A stretch of DNA of 58,736 nt from an uncultured Spirochaetaceae bacterium (lineage in GTDB: Bacteria > Spirochaetota > Spirochaetia > Sphaerochaetales > Sphaerochaetaceae), in assembly GCA_944392985.1 (NCBI GenBank), contig CALXYL010000014.1, positions 1 to 58,736 on the forward strand, written 5' to 3'. Under the pieces are notes generated by a model. That model worked only from the letters and a program-made list of their open reading frames with translations. It did no database searches and was not told where the DNA came from. Position 1 is the stretch's first letter. Every line of letters starts with the position of its first letter. This document shows, piece by piece, positions 50,846 to 58,736 of this stretch. Both the position numbers and the translations under genes were made by a program.

Positions 50846-53245
50846 ATGAGCAAAGTCCGTATCCATGCCCTAGAAGGCTCGATGCTCTCCCATCCATCGG
50901 GAGTGAGGAAGATGATCGATCTCTACAGGAAAGGAGAGGAGGAGACGGATGTCTTCGTTCTTTCTCCTGTATCCGCATCTGACTATCGTCTTGACGGTCT
51001 GCTTACCGCTGCCGCTGACAACGAGGAGAAGCTCTGGAGCCGCCTGGAACGTAGCCAGGGGATCTGGAACGAGCTTGCGGAGAGAGCCCTTTCGTCCCCT
51101 TCCGGTGTCCAGGAGGAGATGAATGCCGCGTTCTCCGATCTGGAGGAGGTGCTCAGGGCTGTATGGATCATGCGCTCAGTTCCCCATTCCTCGATTTCCT
51201 ACGCAGACGGACTTACAGTCTCCTTCCTTTCCCGGCTGCTCTCTGCAGCGTTCACTGAGGAAGGGATCCCATGTTCGGAAATGTCCCCACGGGAAGCAAT
51301 CGAGGCATCGTCACTGCCGGAAGGGGCAGTGTTCGTTGCCGGGGATCTCTATACGATCCCCGCTTCCACAGATGCCGCAGGAAAGGAGAGGAAGGAAGGA
51401 GAGAGCGAGTATACAGCTTCCCTGATCGCCGCTTCCCATAAATCTCCTGTCACATTCTGGAATTCCCGTTCACCTCTCTGCACTGCATCGCGCAAGGATG
51501 TACCATCCGCCCATGTCATAAAGCATCTGACATACAATGAGGCGACAGAGCTTTCATTCTTCGGCGCGCCCATCATCCATCCGCAGTCATTCCAGCCCGC
51601 ATCGGATGCACGGATCCCTATCACTTTGAGATGCTGGGGAGACAGCGACGGGGAAGCGACGCTCATCACAGGGGATGCTGATGATGATGGACTTTCCGTG
51701 AAGGCATTCTCCGTTGTCAGGAACGTTGCCCTGATCAACGTCGAGGGATCTGGGATGTCGGGTGTGCCAGGGTTCTCATCACGTCTTTTCACTGCGCTGA
51801 GGAATGAGCGTATCTCCGTGATACTCATCTCCCAGGCTTCCTCGGAATACTCGATCTGCTTCTGTGTGCCGCAGCGGCAGTCATCCGATGCCATCCGCAC
51901 GATCCGCGCCGAGTTCTCACGGGAAATCGCGGAGAAGGGTATCTCCGCCATCGACAGCGAAAGCGATCTCGCCATCATCGCCGCAGTAGGCGAAGGCATG
52001 CCGGGCCACCTTGGAACTGCAGGTGCGTTCCTCTCTTCCCTTGGCAAGGCAGGTATCAACATCCGCGCCATTGCGCAGGGCTCCTCTGAAAGGAACATCA
52101 GCGCCGTCATCAGGGCTGATGAGAGCGGAAGGGCCCTCAGAGCGCTCCATTCGGTGTTCTTCCTTTCCCAGCAGACGCTTTCCGTCGGCCTTTTCGGGCC
52201 AGGGAACATCGGAGGGACTCTTCTTGACCAGCTTTCATGCGAGAGCGACAGGCTCCGCAGGGATTTCGACCTTGATATAAGGGTACGCGGCATCGCGACC
52301 TCGAAGAAGATGCTGCTTTCTGAGGAGGGAATCGATCTCCAGTCATGGCGTGAGCGCTTCAGGAATGAGGCGGTTGCATACAATGAAAGCGTGTTCCTCT
52401 CGCATATCGCGGCTCAGTATTATCCTCATAAGGTCATCATCGACTGCACCTCATCGGAGGCTCGGGCAATGCAGTACCAGAAGCTCATCGAGGGCGGTTT
52501 CCATATCATCACGCCGAACAAGAAGGCAGGTTCCGGACCATATGACTACTACAGAAGCCTGATGGAGAGCGTGAGGCGCACAGGACGCAAGTTCCTTTAT
52601 GAGACGACTGTCGGCGCGGGACTTCCTGTCATCTGCACGCTCAAGGACCTGCGTGAGACAGGGGATCGTGTCATAAGCGTTGAAGGCATGGTTTCCGGAA
52701 CGCTCTGCTGGCTCTTCTCCGAGTATGATGGAACCGTGCCTTTCTCAGAGCTTGTCAGGAAGGCAAGGAGCCTTGGCTACACCGAGCCTGATCCGCGTGA
52801 TGATCTTTCCGGAATGGATGTCGCAAGGAAAACAGTCATCCTTGCCCGTGAGCTGGGATACACGACTGAAACTGATGATATAGATGTACAGTCGCTTGTG
52901 CCGGAGCATATGAGGGGCCTTTCAAGCGAGGAGTTCCTTTCGCGCCTTGAGGAGATGGATGAGCATATGCTTTCCCTCTACAGGGATGCGGCCTCCCGCG
53001 GTATGAAGCTCAGGTACGTGGGCAAGGTGGAGGATGGCACATGCTCCGTCTCGCTGAAGGAGTATCCTGAGGATCATCCTTTCTCACAGGCACGCGGCAC
53101 TGACAATGTCATTTCCTTCCGCACCGCGCGCTATGATAGGCAGCCTTTGGTGATCAAGGGGCCTGGTGCCGGTCCTGAAGTCACGGCGGGAGGGGTTTTT
53201 GCTGATATCCTGCGTCTGAGCGCATATCTTGGATCGAAGGTATAA
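50846..53245 (+). CDS. thrA: ThrA-type homoserine dehydrogenase with ACT domains and degenerate aspartokinase domain
   Basis: 799 residues, similar in length and order to E. coli ThrA. The regulatory ACT part (SSEYSICFCVPQ, AIAQGSSERNISAVIRAD) and the homoserine dehydrogenase part (VGLFGPGNIGGTLLDQL, HIITPNKKAGS, FLYETTVGAGLPVI, GYTEPDPRDDLSGMDVARK, AGPEVTAGGVFADILR) are well kept. In the kinase domain, KFGGTSV is replaced by HALEGSM, GRNGSDYSAA by KEGESEYTAS, and WTDVDG by WNSRSP. Only the end of the domain (LSFFGAPIIHPQSF) is recognisable. Aspartokinase activity is therefore unlikely; homoserine dehydrogenase activity is expected. It is followed 10 nt later by thrC. Confidence 0.92.
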   Translation: MSKVRIHALEGSMLSHPSGVRKMIDLYRKGEEETDVFVLSPVSASDYRLDGLLTAAADNEEKLWSRLERSQGIWNELAERALSSPSGVQEEMNAAFSDLEEVLRAVWIMRSVPHSSISYADGLTVSFLSRLLSAAFTEEGIPCSEMSPREAIEASSLPEGAVFVAGDLYTIPASTDAAGKERKEGESEYTASLIAASHKSPVTFWNSRSPLCTASRKDVPSAHVIKHLTYNEATELSFFGAPIIHPQSFQPASDARIPITLRCWGDSDGEATLITGDADDDGLSVKAFSVVRNVALINVEGSGMSGVPGFSSRLFTALRNERISVILISQASSEYSICFCVPQRQSSDAIRTIRAEFSREIAEKGISAIDSESDLAIIAAVGEGMPGHLGTAGAFLSSLGKAGINIRAIAQGSSERNISAVIRADESGRALRALHSVFFLSQQTLSVGLFGPGNIGGTLLDQLSCESDRLRRDFDLDIRVRGIATSKKMLLSEEGIDLQSWRERFRNEAVAYNESVFLSHIAAQYYPHKVIIDCTSSEARAMQYQKLIEGGFHIITPNKKAGSGPYDYYRSLMESVRRTGRKFLYETTVGAGLPVICTLKDLRETGDRVISVEGMVSGTLCWLFSEYDGTVPFSELVRKARSLGYTEPDPRDDLSGMDVARKTVILARELGYTTETDDIDVQSLVPEHMRGLSSEEFLSRLEEMDEHMLSLYRDAASRGMKLRYVGKVEDGTCSVSLKEYPEDHPFSQARGTDNVISFRTARYDRQPLVIKGPGAGPEVTAGGVFADILRLSAYLGSKV

Positions 53246-53255
53246 GGAGGAGACG

Positions 53256-54512
53256 ATGAGATTCATTTCAACGCGTGCGGATAGCAATGCACCATCATTC
53301 TCGGCATCAGATGCCATCCTCAAGGGGCTTGCGCCTGATGGGGGCCTCTTCGTGCCGGAATCCTTTCCCCGCATTCCCCAGGGCTTCACTCTTGCAAAGG
53401 GCGCATGGTATGCGATGTACCAGTCCCTTCTTCCCTATTTTGAGGGCGATGAGCTGGAGGGAGAGCTTGAGGATATATGCAGAAACGCATTCAATTTCCC
53501 AGTTCCGTTCCACCGCAATGGCGGACGTGATACCCTCGAGCTCTATTTCGGTCCTACCGCCGCCTTCAAGGATTTCGGCGCGAGGTTCCTTGCATTCTCG
53601 ATGGAGAGGCTCCTTGCAAAGCGCAATGAGGATCTGACGATCCTTGTGGCGACATCCGGTGATACCGGTGGCGCGGTTGCCTCGGCATTCCATAACAGAT
53701 CGCATCTCAGCGTCAAGGTGCTCTTCCCGAAAGGACGTGTGGCAGAGCGCCAGCGCAGGCAGCTTACAGGATGGGATGGAAATGTCTCGAGCTATGAGGT
53801 CGAAGGCAGTTTCGATGATTGCCAGAGGATGGTGAAGGAAGCCTTCATGGATCCGGAGCTTTCCGGCCTCTCGAGCGCCAATTCGATCAATCTCGGACGG
53901 CTCCTGCCGCAGATGGCGTACTATGTCTATGCCTCCTCGATGTACCGCCTGATCTATGGAGAGGATCCTGTGATCGTCATTCCATCGGGCAATGTCGGGA
54001 ACGCGACCGGCGCTTACTGGGCGAAGGAGATGGGCGCACCGATAAGCCGTATCGTCCTCGCGGCAAATGCGAACAGGCCGATCACCGATTACCTTGAGAC
54101 AGGGAAGTATGAGCCGCGTCCATCTGTTATGACGCTTGCCAATGCCATGGATGTAGGAGCGCCATCGAATATCGAGAGGCTCTTCCACCTCTTCCCCGAT
54201 ATCTCATCATTCCGCGCATCTGTCAGCGCGGCCTCTGTATCAGATGAAGTGATCAGGGCGACGATCAAGGAGGTGTATGAGGAATCAGGCTATGTCATAT
54301 GCCCTCACACCGCATGTGGAGAGCGAGTGAGGAGGGACCTTGTCAGCGAGCCTTGGTCCATAGTCGTTTCAACAGCCCATCCTGCAAAGTTCAATGACAC
54401 TGTTGAAAGTCTGATCGGAAGGACTGTAGCGATTCCTGAGAGCCTCTATGGAATAATGCAGAGGCCATCGGTGGCAAAGAGCATCGCCGCTGATTACCAC
54501 CTACTTTTCTGA
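53256..54512 (+). CDS. thrC: Threonine synthase
   Basis: 418 residues of the ThrC type close to E. coli. LKGLAPDGGLFVPESFP, the PLP lysine in PTAAFKDFGARF, ATSGDTGGAVASAFH, IPSGNVGNATGAYWAKEMG and VICPHTACGE are seen. It converts O-phosphohomoserine to threonine. No homoserine kinase gene is in this window. GGAGG lies 5 nt before ATG 53256, 10 nt after thrA. It overlaps the convergent MATE gene by 12 bp. Confidence 0.96.
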   Translation: MRFISTRADSNAPSFSASDAILKGLAPDGGLFVPESFPRIPQGFTLAKGAWYAMYQSLLPYFEGDELEGELEDICRNAFNFPVPFHRNGGRDTLELYFGPTAAFKDFGARFLAFSMERLLAKRNEDLTILVATSGDTGGAVASAFHNRSHLSVKVLFPKGRVAERQRRQLTGWDGNVSSYEVEGSFDDCQRMVKEAFMDPELSGLSSANSINLGRLLPQMAYYVYASSMYRLIYGEDPVIVIPSGNVGNATGAYWAKEMGAPISRIVLAANANRPITDYLETGKYEPRPSVMTLANAMDVGAPSNIERLFHLFPDISSFRASVSAASVSDEVIRATIKEVYEESGYVICPHTACGERVRRDLVSEPWSIVVSTAHPAKFNDTVESLIGRTVAIPESLYGIMQRPSVAKSIAADYHLLF

Positions 54513-55868
54513 GACCTTCCACTTGTGTTCGTAGATCCGTCCCTTCCAGTAGTAGAGGATGAAGAGGACGGATGTGACGACCCATGAGAATGGATAGGAT
54601 GCGAGGACTCCTGTCACAGTCGGGTTGAAGGATGGCACGGCGATGATCCAGACAATCCTCAGAAGGCAGATCCCGACGACGGAGATCAGCGTAGGAATGA
54701 GTGATTTGCCTGCCCCTCTTATTGCGCCCGAAAGCAGTTCTATCGCGATGTATGTGATGTACCATGGCACGATATAGCGCAGCATCGCCACTCCGATATC
54801 AAGCACGGCGCTGTCCGTGATGAAGAGCATCAGGCCATAGCGCCCTATGAGGAAGTAGCCGGCTTCAATGGCGAATGTCGAGACGATGGACATGAGCATT
54901 ACAGTCCTGACGCCCTTCCTTGCCCTGTCGATCCTGCCAGCGCCATAGTTCTGCCCGACGAACGTCGTGATGGCGATTCCGAATGCGTTGATGAACATCC
55001 AGAAGATCTGGTCGAGCTTTGACCATCCGGCCCATGCCGCCGCTGTATCGGTGCCGAACTGGTTGATCGAAGCCTGGATGATGAGGTTGGAGATCGTGTA
55101 CATGATTGACTGGATGCCGGCGGGAAGCCCGATCATCAGCATATGCAGAAGGAGCTTCCTGTCGAAGCGTATCCTCCGGAGCTGAAGCCTTGCAGCATCC
55201 TGCCGCCTCATCAGCGTGACGAAGATGAGCACCATCGAGAGCGCCTGCGAGATGACGGTGGCTATTGCTGCCCCCTCGACGTTCATTCCGAATCCACCGA
55301 CGAAGAGTATGTCCAGGACGATATTCGTCAGACAGCTGGCGATGAGGAAGTAGAATGGGCTCTTGCTGTCACCCATTGCGCGGAAGATCCCGGCTCCCAT
55401 GTTGTACATGACAACGGGAATGCCTCCGAGGAAGTAGATATGCATGTAGCTCACAGCAAGCGGCAGGATGTCATCAGGGGTGCCGATCATCTCCAGAAGG
55501 GGCCTGGTGAAGATATAGCCGATGACTGAGATCAGAAGGCCGCCCGCAAGGGCAAGTGCTATCGCTGTATGTATGGCTGCCGAGACCTTTTCCTCGTTCT
55601 TAGCGCCATAGTGCTGCGATATGACGACAGTGGCACCGGAGGAGAGTCCCGTGAAGAAACCTATCAGGAGGTTGATGGCTGTTCCCGTACCGCCTCCCAC
55701 AGCGGCCAGGGCTTCCTTTCCCAGGAACTGGCCAACGACGATTGCATCGACGGTGTTGTACAGCTGCTGGAAGAATGTTCCCAGCAGGATGGGGAAGAAG
55801 AATGCGAGGAGCTGTTTCCAGATCACGCCCTCTGTGATTCCGTTGCTGTTGATGGTACGCGCTTTCAC
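54501..55868 (-). CDS. MATE family efflux transporter
   Basis: 455 residues with 12 predicted helices. FFPILLGTFFQQLYNTVDAIVVGQFLG at the N-terminus, SGATVVISQHYGAKNEEKV, and NAFGIAITTFVGQNYGAGR in the second half are the repeated MATE motifs. It probably exports cationic compounds using an ion gradient. The start is GTG 55868 with no ribosome site; TATACT 7 nt upstream suggests a leaderless message. Confidence 0.9.
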   Translation of the reverse strand: MKARTINSNGITEGVIWKQLLAFFFPILLGTFFQQLYNTVDAIVVGQFLGKEALAAVGGGTGTAINLLIGFFTGLSSGATVVISQHYGAKNEEKVSAAIHTAIALALAGGLLISVIGYIFTRPLLEMIGTPDDILPLAVSYMHIYFLGGIPVVMYNMGAGIFRAMGDSKSPFYFLIASCLTNIVLDILFVGGFGMNVEGAAIATVISQALSMVLIFVTLMRRQDAARLQLRRIRFDRKLLLHMLMIGLPAGIQSIMYTISNLIIQASINQFGTDTAAAWAGWSKLDQIFWMFINAFGIAITTFVGQNYGAGRIDRARKGVRTVMLMSIVSTFAIEAGYFLIGRYGLMLFITDSAVLDIGVAMLRYIVPWYITYIAIELLSGAIRGAGKSLIPTLISVVGICLLRIVWIIAVPSFNPTVTGVLASYPFSWVVTSVLFILYYWKGRIYEHKWKVSEK

Positions 55869-55907
55869 AGAGGGGAGTATATCTTTACTATGGCCTTATG
55901 AGAAGAG

Positions 55908-57158
55908 CTAGAGGATCCTCGAGACCGGACGGCGCCTGATTGCGATCCTTATCGAGCAGCCAGCTCCGAAAAGCCTTTCCATTCCGCTGATGTAGTCATT
56001 TACAAGGCGTTCCGGCACATATGCCTGCACTGTGCCCGCGAATCCTCCTCCATGCACTCTCACAGCTCCCTCTCCCTGGAGGATCTCCTCTGAAAGAGCG
56101 ATCGCAAGGGAAAGACCCTGGTCCTTCGGCGATGATGAAGGATAGACGTTCTGCAGGAAGCGGAATGAGCTGTTTCCCGACTCCTCGACGAAGGCAAGGA
56201 AGCCATCGATATCCCCTTCGCGGAGCGTCTGCAGCATGAAGTCGACGCGCTTGTTCTCCGTGAAGAAGTGGTATGCCCTCAGCAGAGCCCTGTCATTCCC
56301 GATATCCTTGCGTATGCTGCCGATGTCACGGAGGAAATCATTGAAGTCAACCTCGCGCAGGTTCTTCTTGCCGTAATAAGCGGCTACTGCCCTCATCTCC
56401 GGCGGTACTGCAGCATACTCATCGGTGAGATCCGCATGGGAGCCCCTTGTGTCAGTGATGATCATGGTGTAGCCATAATCCTCGAAGGAGATATCAATCG
56501 GGGTCAGGACAGGATTGTCGCTGTCCTTGAAATCGATGCCGATGATGCCTCCATTCGCGCAGCATGCCTGATCCAGAAGCCCCGATGGCTTCCCGAAGTA
56601 GACGTTCTCCGCATATTTCCCGATCTTTGCGAGCTCTATCGGCAGAAGAGCATCATCGTTGTAGAGGCTGTTGAAGATCTCTGCGATCAGCACCTCAATA
56701 GCCGCTGAGGATGAAAGTCCAGATCCTCCGAGGACACGGGTTGTCGTATTCGCCTCCCATCCTCCGATTCTGAGCCCCCTGTCAAGGAACGCCTTCGCGA
56801 TTCCCCTGACAAGGCTGTCAGTGCCGTTCTTCTCATCCGCCTTGACCTCCAGATCGCTGATGTCCACATCGACGACGGGAAAGCCCTCGCTTGCGATGAT
56901 CACGCGGTTGTCCGCCCTTCTTGATACAGCCCCGATGGTATCGAGGTTGACTGATCCTCCGATCACCTTGCCGAGATTGTGGTCGGTATGGTTTCCACCT
57001 ATCTCAGTGCGTCCAGCAGCGGAGAATACCGCGGCATCCGCACCTCCGAACAGCTCCTTATGCTTTGCAAGAAGGCTTTCAAAGCGCCTGTCCATCTCCT
57101 TCTCATCGTATTCCTTGCCATAGAGGTCAGGATAGATACCGTGAAGATCAGCTATCAT
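55908..57158 (-). CDS. galK: Galactokinase
   Basis: 416 residues, GHMP kinase. Galactokinase signature SAAGRTEIGGNHTDHNLG, ATP loop VLGGSGLSSSAAIEVLIAE, GKPSGLLDQACCANGG and a C-terminal VHGGGFAGTVQAYVP. It phosphorylates galactose at C1. No other Leloir gene is adjacent. AAGGAG is placed 6 nt before ATG 57158. Confidence 0.95.
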   Translation of the reverse strand: MIADLHGIYPDLYGKEYDEKEMDRRFESLLAKHKELFGGADAAVFSAAGRTEIGGNHTDHNLGKVIGGSVNLDTIGAVSRRADNRVIIASEGFPVVDVDISDLEVKADEKNGTDSLVRGIAKAFLDRGLRIGGWEANTTTRVLGGSGLSSSAAIEVLIAEIFNSLYNDDALLPIELAKIGKYAENVYFGKPSGLLDQACCANGGIIGIDFKDSDNPVLTPIDISFEDYGYTMIITDTRGSHADLTDEYAAVPPEMRAVAAYYGKKNLREVDFNDFLRDIGSIRKDIGNDRALLRAYHFFTENKRVDFMLQTLREGDIDGFLAFVEESGNSSFRFLQNVYPSSSPKDQGLSLAIALSEEILQGEGAVRVHGGGFAGTVQAYVPERLVNDYISGMERLFGAGCSIRIAIRRRPVSRIL

Positions 57159-57233
57159 CTGGGACTCCTTTTTCGATTATTCTACCACACATGATGCCGT
57201 GTGAAGAAGCCTGTATGCATTCATGTGACCATC

Positions 57234-58628
57234 TCACCGGTTGTTTTTCCGGCCACAGGGCCTCATTGGCAGGACAAGATGCCCAGCTATCCTTCTTATC
57301 CTCCCTTCATCTGCAAGGATCCTGATTGCTTCAAGCGCTTCCTCCTCCTTCCAGCGTGGAAGCCGATGCCTTCTGAGGAACGGATGGCTGGCAGTAAGGG
57401 ATAAAGCCGCGTTTCCTTCCTTGATGAATGGGTGGAAGCGTATCCAGGACAGGATCTCATCCTCTCCCGCGCGCCTGTAATGATCGGGTATGCACACAGA
57501 GCAGGCAAGGCATCCCTCTGTCTCAGGATTTTCCCCCATCACCCTGAGCAGTGCTCTCCTTATGCATTTCCCGCTTGTGAATATCCTGGCGATGGGGGAA
57601 AGATCCTTATCTGAGTACAGAACATATGAATCCATCCTCTTACCGTCCCTTCCTCCGCGCCCCGCTTCCTGCAGGAAATCAGGTGCGGTTTCAGGGACTG
57701 AGAGATGCACTACTGTCCTTATGTCCTTCTTATCAACGCCAAGCCCGTATGCCTTTGTCGATGCAAGCACGCCGTCTGAGGAATGGAGGAACCACTTCTC
57801 CACCTCTTCCTTCCTCTCCCTCTCCATCCCCGCGTGGTAGCTCCTGATGGAGAAGGAAGGGGAGAGGGCTTCTGCAGTCCTTTCCGCCTCAAGCCTCGAT
57901 CTGCAGAAGATGACTGCGGGTCGGGAGCATCCTTTAGATAGTATTGCTTCTGTGTCCCTGATCTTCGAGAGGCTCTTCACTGCATGGTAGAAGATATTCT
58001 CCCTGTCCGCACTGCAGTGGACCATGTAAGGGGCGATCCCGGAGAAGATGTGCTTTTCGATTCCTTCCTCGATTGCACTGTCCATTGTTGCTGTGAACGC
58101 AAGGATGGATCTCGGCCTTATCCTGTTGATGATCCGCCCTATTTCAAGGTAGGACGGACGGAAGCTGCTGCCCCATGTGACAGCAGTATGCGCTTCGTCG
58201 ATGACAAGGAGTTCCGTGTCCTTCGCGATCACATCAATCCCATTTCCCTTCATAAGCGAAAGAAGTGTCTCAGGATTCGTTATCACTGCGGCAGCTTCAT
58301 TCTGCCTGATGCACTCGATCCTCCTCCTTCTTTCCTCCTGACCAAGCCCTCCTCTGAGGATGACGGCAGGAATCCCGGCTTCCCTGAACCGCTTCTCCTG
58401 GTCATTCATCAGGGAAAGCAGCGGATAGATGATGATGCATCTTCTCTCCAGTGCCGCTGCCGGGTACATGAAGCAAAGTGACTTTCCGCTTCCTGTTGGC
58501 ATGACTGCGAGTATCCTTGCATTCTTTCCATTCTCTGCGCATTCCATGATTCGCGAGATGATGAGCTCCTGATACGGGCGCAGATATGGTATCCCGAAGC
58601 GTTCCTTCAATAGCTGTGGATTGTACAT
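57234..58628 (-). CDS. recQ: RecQ-family ATP-dependent DNA helicase
   Basis: 464 residues, shorter than E. coli RecQ (about 610). RPYQELIISRIM (motif 0), MPTGSGKSLCFMYPA (Walker A), LLVIDEAHTAVTWGSSFRPSY (DEAH), AFTATM, KAYGLGVDKKDIRTVVH and QEAGRGGRDG are RecQ motifs. A zinc site follows (C of KCIRRALL, then CLACSVC). A short winged-helix-like tail is present, and the HRDC domain is missing. It unwinds DNA in repair and recombination. Confidence 0.9.
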   Translation of the reverse strand: MYNPQLLKERFGIPYLRPYQELIISRIMECAENGKNARILAVMPTGSGKSLCFMYPAAALERRCIIIYPLLSLMNDQEKRFREAGIPAVILRGGLGQEERRRRIECIRQNEAAAVITNPETLLSLMKGNGIDVIAKDTELLVIDEAHTAVTWGSSFRPSYLEIGRIINRIRPRSILAFTATMDSAIEEGIEKHIFSGIAPYMVHCSADRENIFYHAVKSLSKIRDTEAILSKGCSRPAVIFCRSRLEAERTAEALSPSFSIRSYHAGMERERKEEVEKWFLHSSDGVLASTKAYGLGVDKKDIRTVVHLSVPETAPDFLQEAGRGGRDGKRMDSYVLYSDKDLSPIARIFTSGKCIRRALLRVMGENPETEGCLACSVCIPDHYRRAGEDEILSWIRFHPFIKEGNAALSLTASHPFLRRHRLPRWKEEEALEAIRILADEGRIRRIAGHLVLPMRPCGRKNNR

Positions 58629-58667
58629 ATCCTATTTGCTCTCTATGTCCATAGTATTGGTCAACGA

Positions 58668-58688
58668 CCTTCAGGACAAGCCTGAAGG
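58668..58688. repeat. Inverted repeat near the right edge
   Basis: CCTTCAGG-ACAAG-CCTGAAGG is an exact 8-bp inverted repeat in the 108 bases upstream of recQ. The remaining sequence to the window edge holds no recognisable gene; it may be the end of a feature cut by the window. Confidence 0.5.
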
Positions 58689-58736
58689 CTTGGACGTGAG
58701 CGTTTTGCCCACAGGCTCCGTTTCCGGTCTGCCTGT

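Noticed and set aside
53256-54512. Homoserine kinase expected between thrA and thrC
   Set aside because: Only 10 nt separate thrA and thrC; no thrB-like GHMP gene is in the window (the GHMP gene at 55.9 kb has galactokinase signatures).
58668-58736. Insertion-sequence end at the right edge
   Set aside because: Only a short inverted repeat is visible and no transposase motif can be read before the sequence ends.

Overview
The window looks like chromosomal DNA from a host-associated spirochaete, probably near the Sphaerochaetaceae; this is an inference from protein content, not from a marker gene. The cell is diderm: there are several signal-peptide beta-barrel proteins, one major barrel ending in Phe, a lipobox lipoprotein, and periplasmic transport proteins. 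GC is moderate, genes are tightly packed, and many pairs share ATGA or GTGA overlaps. Single tRNA (Pro, TGG) and 6S RNA genes are present. No rRNA, CRISPR array, phage or complete insertion sequence is seen.

Left part (1-8 kb) is the accessory end. An AT-rich stretch holds a small membrane protein and a large SF1 helicase with a C-terminal nuclease domain. After a GNAT gene and two tandem DUF1207-like barrel proteins comes a two-gene restriction-modification operon whose endonuclease closely matches HindIII. The HindIII site AAGCTT was not found anywhere in the window, which supports an active system.

Thiamine is the main metabolic theme. A TPP riboswitch with an attenuator controls an ECF-type YkoEDC operon carrying a signal-less ThiY-like protein. 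A second TPP riboswitch controls thiBPQ. A thiamine pyrophosphokinase lies between them. The thiBPQ operon runs into a barrel protein and a caspase-like lipoprotein.

Between and after these are: a strongly expressed porin; ybaK; an AAA/DUF4143 ATPase; two small heat-shock proteins behind a sigma-54-type promoter; nfnAB with a PTS EIIA; putP; alkaline phosphatase behind a structured leader; a YibE/F membrane protein; rfbB; a protein with VPVE repeats and a degenerate GGDEF-like domain; sua5; DUF1015; pectin methylesterase; HtrA; uvrB.

The right half is mostly housekeeping: nnr, nudix, ilvE, glgC-glgA, a TPR-tsaE-tsaB-trxB operon preceded by 6S RNA, nth, rpmB-thrA-thrC, MATE, galK and recQ. 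ThrA is unusual because its aspartokinase domain has lost its catalytic motifs while the ACT and homoserine dehydrogenase parts are intact.
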